In this document: positions 18,146 through 26,087 of the stretch, piece after piece
Position numbering within the stretch: the first letter of the stretch is position 1
Layout: each line of letters begins with the position of its first letter
Assembly (NCBI RefSeq): GCF_004361735.1
Contig: NZ_SNVV01000001.1
Span: forward strand, 248,001 to 312,000
Direction: 5' to 3'
Length of the DNA: 64,000 nt
Origin: Azoarcus indigens
GTDB taxonomy: Bacteria; Pseudomonadota; Gammaproteobacteria; Burkholderiales; Rhodocyclaceae
The notes under the pieces: model-generated
The model's input: only the letters and a program-made list of their open reading frames with translations
Told to the model about the DNA's origin: nothing
The model's database searches: none
Made by a program: the position numbers and the translations under genes

Positions 18146-18724
18146 ATGCGCAACCCGTTTGATTTCAGTGTTCCCAAAGAAAGCCTGGTCATCCCGGCAA
18201 TGGCCGGCGTCTATGAGAAATTCGCCCAGCCGCTTGGATGGCTGCTGCTTCGACTGGTCGTCGGCGGCTGGCTGCTGCACGAAGGCTGGCCGAAGATTCT
18301 TAACCCCATGGGCCAGGTGCAGTTCGTCGAGATGATCGGCTTTCACCCGGGCTGGTTGTTCTCGCCCATGCTGGCCATCATGCAGGTCGTCGGCGGTGCC
18401 GCGCTGATCGTGGGTTTCCTCACACGTCCCCTGGCCTTGGCCAACGCGGTAATGCTGTTCGTGACCGTGTGGTTCCACTTTCACTTTCCCTACAACGCCG
18501 AACCGCTGCTGAGCAGCGCGGGCCTGGAGGCGATCAAGGCGCACCCGGAGTTCCTCACCCTCAACGGCGTGAAGCGGCTGATGGACGGTGGCGTCGTGTT
18601 CACCAATCTCCTGCAGGACAAGGCAGTCCAGCTGTCCAGCATCTGGGCATTCGGCTGCCTGTTCTTCGCCGCCTTCGGTGGCGGTATCTGGTCGGTCGAT
18701 CGGCTGCTGAAGAAGTCCATTTGA
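18146..18724 (+). CDS. DoxX-family membrane protein
   Basis: A 192-residue inner-membrane protein with four hydrophobic segments (GWLLLRLVVGGWLLHEG; WLFSPMLAIMQVVGGAALI; LALANAVMLFVTVWFHFHF; IWAFGCLFFAAFGGGIWSV), matching the DoxX family. The HEGWPKILNP motif after the first segment is typical. GAGG lies about 9 nt upstream of ATG 18146. DoxX proteins are linked to thiosulfate:quinone reductase subunits, sulfur metabolism and oxidative stress; here the DsbA-like partner points to thiol redox. The exact role is unknown. Confidence 0.85.
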   Translation: MRNPFDFSVPKESLVIPAMAGVYEKFAQPLGWLLLRLVVGGWLLHEGWPKILNPMGQVQFVEMIGFHPGWLFSPMLAIMQVVGGAALIVGFLTRPLALANAVMLFVTVWFHFHFPYNAEPLLSSAGLEAIKAHPEFLTLNGVKRLMDGGVVFTNLLQDKAVQLSSIWAFGCLFFAAFGGGIWSVDRLLKKSI

Positions 18725-19311
18725 ACCGAGGTGCCGTACCCCGGTTCTTGGGATTTCTCCTGGCCACCCGGTGATCCACTCAGAATGGATTGGAGTTGAG
18801 ATGAACGGCAATCCGGAACGGATCCGCCGCAGCCGGGAGGGATCGTCCGGGAAGGACGGCCGCAGCTTCAGGGCCGTTCTTCAGCGGCGGCTCGAGGGAA
18901 AGGCGGCAGAAGGCTTTCCTCCCGCCGGCAGCTGCGCGGGTACCGACGCGCTGATGGCGGGCGTGTTCTGGCGTCTGGCTGGAGAGTGGATCGATTCCTC
19001 CCTTGCCCATCGGCATGCAAGCCAGGACGGAAAAGACCACGAGCATGACGCAGCGCATCGGTACGGCGAGGGTCGCCAAGACGCTGTCCTGGTCCACAGC
19101 GTGCGTGCCCCTTGCATTCCTCCGGGGTGGCGCACCGTGAAGCCCTTGCCGTCCGCAGCTTCTATGATCAAGAACGATCGACCTTCCAATCCTGCAGGGG
19201 GCTCCGGGGCGTGGCCGAAGGCCGTGCCGTAGAAACGAGCGATGCTCCCCGCCCGCTCTCGCAGGCCGGCAGGGAGTTTTTCCCCATGTGTTCAATGACA
19301 GGAATACCCAA
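18725..19311. other. 587-bp stretch without a convincing gene
   Basis: Short overlapping readings exist on both strands but none has a start with a ribosome site and a recognisable product. On the minus strand a hydrophobic stretch (MRCVMLVVFSVLACMPMG, about 19055-19000) resembles a secretion signal followed by about 75 residues of low-information sequence. Another minus reading with EGRSFLIIEAADGKGFTVRH (about 19185-19130) lies in a different frame, so these may be parts of a decayed small gene. Confidence 0.35.
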
Positions 19312-20865
19312 ATGCCCTTTCTTCCATCACGTCGCACGGTGTTCAAAGCCGGCATTGCTTCGGTGCTGGCCATGACGCTGCATTCAGCTCCCTCCATGGC
19401 CGCAGCCAAGCAGCCGGTGGTCACGCTGCGCTCCGGGCGCTTGCGCGGAGTCCGCTCGAATGGCGTGGCCGTGTTCAAGCGCATTCCCTACGCCGCCAAT
19501 CCTTTCAAGCCGGAAACACGCTTTCAGGCACCCCAACCGGTGGCGCCGTGGCAGGGCGTTCGCGACGCGAGCGCGTTCGGCCCGCCGCCGCCACAGCCCA
19601 GCCGCGACCCGAAGGCCGGGCTGTTCGGCGGCGCCGATGACCTGACGCTCAACATCTGGACGCCGGACCCCCAGGCCAAGGACCTGCCGGTGATGGTGTG
19701 GATTCCCGGCGGCGCCTTCATCCGCGCCGATGCCAGCGAAGCCGCTTATGACGGCAGCCGCTTCGCCGCGGACGGCATCGTCTTGGTCACGGTCAACTAC
19801 CGCGTCGGCGTCGATGGTTTCATGGCCATCGACGGCGCACCGGCCAACCGCGGCCTCCTCGACCAGATCGCGGCGCTGCAATGGGTGCGCGACAACATCG
19901 CGGCCTTCGGCGGCAATCCGGAGAACGTCACCCTCTTCGGCCAGTCCGCCGGTGCGGAGAGTGTTGCGATCCTGCTGGCGTCGCCAAGGACGGAGGGGCT
20001 GTTCAAACGCGCCATCCTGCAAAGCCCGCCCATGCAATCCATGCAGCCCGCCGATGCCCAACGGCTGACGGCCGCGTTCGCCAAGGGGCTTGGCGTCGAG
20101 CCGACCGTCGCCGGTCTGGCCGCCGTTCCCCTGGACAAGCTCATTGACGCCAGCGTTGCACTAGTGGGGGTGCTCAAGGACCGCGCCGTATGGGGGCGCC
20201 TGTCCCTCGGCGGCACGGCTTTCCTGCCGGTGATCGATGGCGACCTGCTCGACGCCTCGCCGATCGATATGCTGGCGCGCGGCCCCAAGCCCAACGTGCC
20301 GGTGATCGTCGGCAGCACCGACGAAGAGGCCCGCATTTACATGGTGCCCGGCGGAGCGATCCGCCGCATCACGCCCACGGACGTCGATCTGTTCATCGGC
20401 GATTTGAACCTTCCTGCCCGAACGCTGGACGTTTACAAGAGCGTGGCCAGGGATCAGTCGCCCGGCGAGGTCTACACCGCCCTGCAGTCCGACTACACCT
20501 TCCGCATGCCCGCGCTACGCATCACGGAGATGAGAGGCGGCAACCGCATGGCGTGGCACTACAACTTCTCCTGGAGGTCGCCGGGTTTCGGGGGTGAGCT
20601 GGGTGCCGCGCACTTTGTCGACGTGCCGTTCGCCTTCGACGCGCTGGGCTCCGCCCAGGCCAGAACCTTCATTGGCGACAACCCGCCCATCTCGCTGGCC
20701 GAGGCCATGCACAGCTCCTGGGCCGAGTTCGCCAAGACGGGCGATCCCGGCTGGCCGGCTTACGACCTCGCCGAGCGAGCCACCAGGCGCTTCGATGCCA
20801 GCTCCAGCATCGCCATCGACCCGGAAAAGGCGACTCGGCTCATCTGGAAAGACGTGGCGCTCTGA
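19312..20865 (+). CDS. Tat-exported carboxylesterase, type B
   Basis: A 517-residue carboxylesterase/lipase of the para-nitrobenzyl esterase type. The N terminus SRRTVFKAGIASVLAMTLHS is a twin-arginine signal with a cut near SMAAAK, so the folded enzyme is exported to the periplasm. Motifs: oxyanion region VWIPGGAFI, nucleophile elbow TLFGQSAGAESVAI (Ser about 212), acidic residue in GSTDEEARIY and catalytic His in ELGAAHFVDVPFAF. Length agrees with the family. It follows the LysR/DsbA/DoxX group after a gap of 587 bp, so it is probably a separate unit. Substrate: carboxylic esters, unknown. Confidence 0.9.
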   Translation: MPFLPSRRTVFKAGIASVLAMTLHSAPSMAAAKQPVVTLRSGRLRGVRSNGVAVFKRIPYAANPFKPETRFQAPQPVAPWQGVRDASAFGPPPPQPSRDPKAGLFGGADDLTLNIWTPDPQAKDLPVMVWIPGGAFIRADASEAAYDGSRFAADGIVLVTVNYRVGVDGFMAIDGAPANRGLLDQIAALQWVRDNIAAFGGNPENVTLFGQSAGAESVAILLASPRTEGLFKRAILQSPPMQSMQPADAQRLTAAFAKGLGVEPTVAGLAAVPLDKLIDASVALVGVLKDRAVWGRLSLGGTAFLPVIDGDLLDASPIDMLARGPKPNVPVIVGSTDEEARIYMVPGGAIRRITPTDVDLFIGDLNLPARTLDVYKSVARDQSPGEVYTALQSDYTFRMPALRITEMRGGNRMAWHYNFSWRSPGFGGELGAAHFVDVPFAFDALGSAQARTFIGDNPPISLAEAMHSSWAEFAKTGDPGWPAYDLAERATRRFDASSSIAIDPEKATRLIWKDVAL

Positions 20866-21343
20866 GCATTCCGGCCCGCCATGCGGCAATGATGCGGGCC
20901 GGGGCAAACGCCCTGGCCCGACGCGGTGGACGGCAGCCGGCGGGCTTCCTCGCTCCCGGGCTGGACCACGCCATCGCGCTTGCCGCCGGGCCGGACCGCG
21001 CGCCGGTCCTCCAGCCCGCCAATCCCCGCCAGCGTAAGGCGCCCCCCGCGGCGGCCGGCCAGAACGAGTTGCGGCCAGATCGCCAGCGCAGGATGCGCGT
21101 GATCCAGCCCCAGGCCAAAACCCGATTCCGAGGCGCCTTCCAGGGGCCCGCAGAAGGAAAGCCGAGTCAGGTTTCGGAAAACGCCAGCATCTGCCCTGAC
21201 GACTTAAGACCCTGATAAACATCATTTTCTCTGCGCAGCCTGGCAAAACACCGGGCTTGGAGTGCAGGGGAAGTAAAAAGCCGGCGCAGGGCGAGCTGCA
21301 CCCGGCGCCGGCAGCCCGGCAGCCGCAAGCCGCGCGGCGGCGC
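20866..21343. other. 478-bp convergent intergenic region
   Basis: The gap lies between the carboxylesterase (plus) and the encapsulin cargo gene (minus). Apart from the terminator at 21275-21312 it holds only mirror readings in several frames and no supported gene. Confidence 0.5.
21275..21312 (-). terminator. rho-independent terminator of the encapsulin operon
   Basis: Read on the minus strand, GCCGGCGC (21312-21305) pairs with GCGCCGGC (21287-21280) around a 17-nt loop, followed by TTTTT (21279-21275). It lies 32 bp after the stop of the cysteine desulfurase gene. Confidence 0.75.
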
Positions 21344-23200
21344 TCAGTAGATGCGCCGGCTGCCCGCCAGCCGCCACAGCGCGGCGGCCAGCACGTCCAC
21401 CTCGGCGCAGGTGTTGTAGAAGGCCAGCGAGGGCCGCACCGTGGCTTCCAGGCCGAAGCGGCGCAGGATGGGCTGGGCGCAGTGGTGGCCGGAGCGCACC
21501 GCGATGCCTTCCTGGTTCAGCGCCGCGCCCACCTCCTCGGTCTGGTAGCCGTCCAGGGTGAAGGACAGCACGCTGGCCTTGTCGGCGGCGGTGCCCACCA
21601 GGCGCAAGCCGGGCACCTCCTGCAGCAGGCGGGTGGCATAGGCCAGCAGCTCGTGCTCGTAGCGGGCGATGTTGTCCATGCCCAGCGCGCTCACGTAGTC
21701 GATGGCCGCGCCCAGGCCGACGGCGTCGGCGATGTTGCCGGTGCCGGCTTCGAAGCGGTTGGGTGCCGGGTGGTAGTCGATGCGCTCGAAGGTGACGTCG
21801 CGGATCATGTTGCCGCCGCCCTGCCACGGCGGCATGTCGTTGAGCAGCGCCTCCTTGCCATAGACCACGCCGATGCCGGTGGGGCCGAACACCTTGTGGC
21901 CGGAGAAGACGAAGAAGTCCGCATCCAGCGCCTGCACGTCCACCGCCATGTGCGACACCGACTGGGCGCCATCCACCAGCACGGTGGCGCCGGCCGCATG
22001 GGCCATTTCGACGATGCGCCGGGCCGGGGTGACGGTGCCCAGCGCGTTGGACACCTGGGTGAAGCTCACCAGCCTGGTCCGGGGCCCGAGCAGCTTGCCG
22101 TATTCCTCCAGCAGCACCTGGCCGCAGTCATCCACCGGGATCACCCGCAGTTTGGCACCCTTCTCCGCGCACAGCCGCTGCCAGGGAACGATGTTGGCGT
22201 GGTGCTCCAGGTGGCTGACGATGATCTCGTCATCCTTGCCGATATTCGCCCGGCCCCAGCTCTGCGCCACCAGGTTGATGGCCTCGGTGGCGCCGCGCAC
22301 GAACACCACCTCGTTGGTGGAGCGGGCGCCGAGGAAGGCGCGCACCTTTTCCCGCGCGGCCTCGTAGGCATCGGTGGCGCGCGCCGCCAGTTCGTGCGCG
22401 GCGCGGTGGATGTTGGAGTTCTCGTGCCGGTAGAAGCGGGCGATGCGGTCCATCACCGCCTGCGGCTTCTGGGTGGTGGCGGCGTTGTCCAGCCAGATGA
22501 GCTGACGGCCGTTCACCCGCTCGGCGAGGATGGGGAAATCCCGCCGCACGAGGTTCACATCCAGCGCCGGCCGCGCGCTCAGCGGCACCGCCTGCAGCGC
22601 GTCGTGCTGATGGCCGGGCACGCGGATGCCGCCGCCGCCGGGGCGACGCTCATCGAGGAAGTAATAGGCCGGCGCGGCCGCACTGGGCGCGAGCTGGGCC
22701 GGGCCGTGGCGAGGCGCGAGCAAGCCGGCCAGTTCGTGCTCGCCGGGCAGGCCGAAGGCGGTGGGGTCGGCCACGCCGGGGTAGCCGCGGGCGGTGTCCA
22801 GGCTGGACGGAACCTGAGGAATCGCCGGGATCTGCGGGGAAACGCTAGGCGGTATGCCGCCCAGCGAAGCGCCACCCGACGGAACACCGCCCGACGGAAC
22901 ACCGCCCGACGGAACGCCGCCCGACGGAACCGCCGCAGGCGCCGCCGCCGCGCGGGCGCCCTGCCCTTGCGCCAGGCCCAGCGCTCCCGGCACCGCCGGC
23001 AGCGGTCCGGGGGCGTCCGGCGTCAGCGCCGCGGCGGACGTCGGAGCGCCGAACGGCAAGCCCGCGGGCAACCCGCCGACCGCCGCCTGCGGCGAAGCGC
23101 CGCCCGGCAGCGCGGCGAAGAAGGCGTTCGCCAGCCGGGTCAGCTCGGCGGCGTCGGGCAAGCCCGTCAGGCCCGGAGACGGCCGCTCAGCGGTACTCAT
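21344..23200 (-). CDS. family 2A encapsulin cargo: SufS-type cysteine desulfurase with disordered N-terminal extension
   Basis: This 618-residue protein joins an approximately 215-residue Ala/Pro/Gly-rich extension to a class II (SufS/CsdA) cysteine desulfurase. The enzyme has Lys436 for PLP (VFSGHKVFGPTG) and the persulfide-carrying Cys574 (RSGHHCAQPI), so it should release sulfur from L-cysteine. The extension has short conserved-looking islands (ELTRLANAFFAAL, PGEHELAGLLAP, APAYYFLDE), as in the cargo-loading domains of family 2A encapsulin desulfurases, plus four PSGGV repeats (about 92-111). Its ATG lies inside the shell gene, a 14-bp overlap, so translation is coupled. Expected to sit inside the shell. 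Family assignment is strong; the sulfur-storage role is known for relatives and inferred here. Confidence 0.95.
   Translation of the reverse strand: MSTAERPSPGLTGLPDAAELTRLANAFFAALPGGASPQAAVGGLPAGLPFGAPTSAAALTPDAPGPLPAVPGALGLAQGQGARAAAAPAAVPSGGVPSGGVPSGGVPSGGASLGGIPPSVSPQIPAIPQVPSSLDTARGYPGVADPTAFGLPGEHELAGLLAPRHGPAQLAPSAAAPAYYFLDERRPGGGGIRVPGHQHDALQAVPLSARPALDVNLVRRDFPILAERVNGRQLIWLDNAATTQKPQAVMDRIARFYRHENSNIHRAAHELAARATDAYEAAREKVRAFLGARSTNEVVFVRGATEAINLVAQSWGRANIGKDDEIIVSHLEHHANIVPWQRLCAEKGAKLRVIPVDDCGQVLLEEYGKLLGPRTRLVSFTQVSNALGTVTPARRIVEMAHAAGATVLVDGAQSVSHMAVDVQALDADFFVFSGHKVFGPTGIGVVYGKEALLNDMPPWQGGGNMIRDVTFERIDYHPAPNRFEAGTGNIADAVGLGAAIDYVSALGMDNIARYEHELLAYATRLLQEVPGLRLVGTAADKASVLSFTLDGYQTEEVGAALNQEGIAVRSGHHCAQPILRRFGLEATVRPSLAFYNTCAEVDVLAAALWRLAGSRRIY
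22875..22934 (-). repeat. 15-bp tandem repeat, four units, within the desulfurase gene
   Basis: Units at 22875, 22890, 22905 and 22920 (plus-strand CCCGACGGAACACCG with small changes in the last two) encode the PSGGV repeats of the disordered extension. The near identity at DNA level points to recent slippage expansion or contraction. Confidence 0.85.
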
Positions 23201-24116
23201 TCTTGTACTCGTGGTACTTGTCCACTTCCACCCCCTCCAGCACCGCCAGCGCGTCGTCGGTCAGTACCGCCAGCGAGCAGTAAAGCGACACCAGGTAGGA
23301 GGCGATGGCGCGGTCGTTGATGCCCATGAAGCGCACCGACAGGCCAGGGCTCTGCTCACCCGGCAGGTTGGGCTGGTAGAGGCCGACCACGCCCTGGCGG
23401 CTCTCGCCGGTGCGCAGCAGCAGGATGCTGGACTTGCCATCCTCTATCGTCACCTTGTCCGACGGGATCAGCGGCACGCCGCGCCAGGTGATGAACTGGG
23501 AACCGAACAGCGACACCGTCGGCGGCGGCACGCCACGGCGGGTGCATTCGCGGCCGAAGGCGGCGATGGTGCGCGGGTGGGCGAGGAAGAAGCCCGGCTC
23601 CTTCCACACCTTGGTCAGCAGTTCGTCCAGGTCGTCCGGCGTCGGCGCGCCGGTCAGCGGCGCGATGCGCTGGTCCGGATGCACATTGGCGAGCAGGCCG
23701 TATTCCTTGTTGTTGATCAGCTCGCTTTCCTGGCGCTCCTTGATCGTCTCTATGGTCAGCCGCAGCTGTTCGCCGATCTGGTTGTGCGGGCTGCTGTAGA
23801 GATCGGAGACGCGGGTATGCACGTCGAGCACGGTATTCACCGCCGACAGCATGTATTCGCGCGGATTCTCCTCGTAGTCCACGAAGGTCTGCGGCAGCTC
23901 GCGCTCGTCACGGCCGGAGCAGTCCACCGTCACCTGGTTGGCGTCCTTCACCTTGTTCAGGCGGTAGATGCCGGCTTCCACCGGCAGCCAGCTCAGCAGA
24001 TGCGTGAGCCAGCGTGGGGTGATGCTGGACATCTGCGGCACCGTCTTGGTCGCATTCGCCAGCTGGCGCGCGGCGACATCGCCAAGCGCGGTATGTACGT
24101 AGGACTCCTGGGCCAT
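23187..24116 (-). CDS. family 2A encapsulin shell protein (SrpI-like)
   Basis: A 309-residue HK97-fold shell protein. Landmarks of family 2A: the N-terminal arm SYVHTALGDVAARQLANATK, TPRWLTHLLSWLPVEAGIYR, YEENPREYMLSAVNTVLDVH, the KEYGLLANVHPDQRI region and the C-terminal ASYLVSLYCSLAVLTDDALA followed by VEVDKYHEYKNEYR. It should assemble into a protein cage in the cytoplasm that encloses the co-encoded cysteine desulfurase. A GGGAG site lies about 9 nt before the ATG. Upstream on the same strand, 226 bp away, is the YeeE/YedE thiosulfate transporter, with a notably AT-rich gap (about 24185-24245) where a sulfur-responsive promoter could sit. Confidence 0.95.
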   Translation of the reverse strand: MAQESYVHTALGDVAARQLANATKTVPQMSSITPRWLTHLLSWLPVEAGIYRLNKVKDANQVTVDCSGRDERELPQTFVDYEENPREYMLSAVNTVLDVHTRVSDLYSSPHNQIGEQLRLTIETIKERQESELINNKEYGLLANVHPDQRIAPLTGAPTPDDLDELLTKVWKEPGFFLAHPRTIAAFGRECTRRGVPPPTVSLFGSQFITWRGVPLIPSDKVTIEDGKSSILLLRTGESRQGVVGLYQPNLPGEQSPGLSVRFMGINDRAIASYLVSLYCSLAVLTDDALAVLEGVEVDKYHEYKNEYR

Positions 24117-24342
24117 CTCTGCTTGCTCCCTTCGATTTGCTCGGTTTGAACTCGGATTGGAAAAGCGCTGTACGCCCTCAGGCTATGCTTATTCCATCAA
24201 AAGAGAATTGCTTAGCTGTTTGTTTCATATCGATTTTTCTTCCATTCGAGAGGAATATCCGTGAGAACGGAAAAATCATCGCCCGGCAATCGCAATCCGC
24301 CGCTGCAATGGAATCCCGGGGGCGGCAGACAATGACGGTGCA

Positions 24343-25512
24343 CTACCACCCTGCCCGCCGGCGCAGGCGCCAACCCAGCCAGGTGAAGGCGAACACCACC
24401 GCGCCGAACACCCAGCCGGACAATGCCGCCGCCATCACCCCGGAGAGCAGCGTGCCCACGGTGCAGCCCAGCGCCACCATCGCGCCCCAGCCCATCAGCA
24501 CGCCACCGCACAGCGCCCGCGCCAGCTCGCCCACGCCGGGCAGGCGCGGGCGGAAATCGCCGGCATACAGCGCCGCCGCCAGCGCGCCCAGCACTAGGGC
24601 GACGACGAAGGCACCGTTGGCCGACCACAACGTTTCCTTCACCGTGGTGGCGCAGCCGGCGAAGCTGTCCAGCCCTTCCAGTCGCGCCGGAAACCAGCTG
24701 GCGCCGCTGGCCGCAGTCCGCGCCAGGCTGCCCAGCTCCGCCGTCACCCCCAGCGGGCCGACGCGGAAATAGGCCAGCACCGCGATGAAGCCGACCATCA
24801 GCCCGCCCACATGCGCCGCCCAGCGCGGCCGCCGACCGGCAGCGCCTCCTGTTTCACCAGCTCGATGCCGCCGCGCCAGCCAGAAAGCGAGCCCGCCCAG
24901 CACCGCCACCTGCAAGGCCGCCGAGCCGGCATAGCCCAGCGCGTGAGGCAGCCACAGCACCGGCGCCTCCTGCAGGCTGGAGAGGTAGAGGAAATTCCAA
25001 CTGAGGAAGCCGAGCACGAAACCCGCGCCCGCCCCCAGCAGCGCCACCGGCGAGGCCAGCGAACCCTCGCCCAGCCGGTACAGATGCGCGCTGATGCAGG
25101 AGCCGGACAGCGCCATGCCCAGGCCGAAGCTGGCCGCGCCGGCCACCAGCACCCAGCTCACCGGGCCGATGTGCGCCCCGGGCGGCAGCCGCCCCGGCGC
25201 CGGCACCGGCAGGAAGGCGCCGAACAGCAGGTGATAGCCCAGCGTGCCCACCGCCAGCGCGGCCAGGATGCCGAGCAGGCCGCGGGCGTCCCGCTGCTCG
25301 AAGAAATCCCGGCTGACGCAGTAGAAGCAGAAACGCGAGCGCTGCAGCACGACACCGAAGGCCGCGCCCAGCAGCACCGACAGCGCCAGCTCGCGGCCCT
25401 CGCCCGGCACCTCGGACAACTGGCCTGCAAGCAACAGCGCCACAGCTACGACAAGCACCGCAGGCAGAACCGCGCGCCACGGCGGGAGGGTGAAAAGGGG
25501 AAGAGTCGTCAT
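24343..25512 (-). CDS. YeeE/YedE-family thiosulfate transporter (TsuA-like)
   Basis: A 389-residue inner-membrane protein with about nine hydrophobic helices. It carries the conserved cysteine signatures of the YeeE/YedE (DUF395) family: RSRFCFYCVSRDFF, GMALSGSCISAHLYRLGEGS, FAGCATTVKETLW and MVALGCTVGTLLSG. In characterised members, cysteines in such positions relay thiosulfate through the channel, so uptake of thiosulfate is likely. ATG 25512 is the start of the first hydrophobic helix; the upstream ribosome site is weak. Position between a periplasmic thiosulfate sulfurtransferase and the encapsulin/desulfurase pair, all on one strand, suggests a thiosulfate-to-sulfane-sulfur route. Confidence 0.9.
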   Translation of the reverse strand: MTTLPLFTLPPWRAVLPAVLVVAVALLLAGQLSEVPGEGRELALSVLLGAAFGVVLQRSRFCFYCVSRDFFEQRDARGLLGILAALAVGTLGYHLLFGAFLPVPAPGRLPPGAHIGPVSWVLVAGAASFGLGMALSGSCISAHLYRLGEGSLASPVALLGAGAGFVLGFLSWNFLYLSSLQEAPVLWLPHALGYAGSAALQVAVLGGLAFWLARRHRAGETGGAAGRRPRWAAHVGGLMVGFIAVLAYFRVGPLGVTAELGSLARTAASGASWFPARLEGLDSFAGCATTVKETLWSANGAFVVALVLGALAAALYAGDFRPRLPGVGELARALCGGVLMGWGAMVALGCTVGTLLSGVMAAALSGWVFGAVVFAFTWLGWRLRRRAGW

Positions 25513-26087
25513 GTCTTGGAAAGAGGAAATGAAATGCGGCTGGGGTGTTCGGCTGGGCAACGACAGCAGGCGCATTGCGCGGCTGCCGCCGGTCCGCGCC
25601 GTGCTTTCCCTGCCACACTCGGCGTTTCAGCAGTGGCAAAGGTGAAAAGGGGGCCCCCGCGCCAGCTCCAGCCGAGAACCGCAGGCCGCCGCCCGGTGCG
25701 GCATAGGCCTATGGGCGACACGGCATGCAACCGCGTTTCGCCTGCCCAGCGCCATGGAGCGGCGCAAAAAAATGGCGGTGCCGGAGCACCGCCGAATGCA
25801 CGCACGGATTCACGTACGGGACGTGGAGACTGAACCGGGGGAATCCGGGAGCAGGGGCTAACGTCAAGACAGTTCAAATGGCAGCGTCCTTCTCCTCTCT
25901 CCCCTCGCAGGGTGTAGGCGGAAAAAGCGCGCCCGCCGGAACGCCCTGTGACTGGCAGGCCACAGGGCCGGGGCGCGGAGCGAGGGGAGGAGCACGGCGG
26001 TGCGGGCTTGCCGGGCTAGCACTTCTGCAGGCCTCGAAGTCATCCGAAGCTGCAAAAGGCTTGCGCCCCGCTCCGCTCCCCGAGGGC
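25513..26087. other. 575-bp leader/spacer between sulfurtransferase and YeeE genes
   Basis: No supported gene. It contains the minus-strand terminator at 25765-25793, which leaves about 250 bp between that hairpin and the YeeE start and about 295 bp between the sulfurtransferase stop and the hairpin. The long lead before the hairpin could be an untranslated 3' end or a regulated leader. Confidence 0.5.
25765..25793 (-). terminator. strong rho-independent terminator (or attenuator)
   Basis: On the minus strand GGCGGTGC (25793-25786) pairs perfectly with GCACCGCC (25781-25774) around a 4-nt loop, followed by A and seven T. It ends transcription from the sulfurtransferase or, if a promoter lies in 25800-26080, could attenuate the YeeE/encapsulin operon. 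Confidence 0.85.

Noticed and set aside
18780..19484. 234-codon minus-strand frame before the carboxylesterase
   Set aside because: No family, overlaps the start of the Tat esterase, and the plausible segments lie in two different frames.
20889..21215. 108-codon plus-strand frame after the carboxylesterase
   Set aside because: No ribosome site, random composition, equal-length mirror frames on the other strand.
22875..22934. Possible CRISPR or mobile repeat
   Set aside because: Four adjacent 15-bp units without spacers, in frame as PSGGV in the desulfurase linker.
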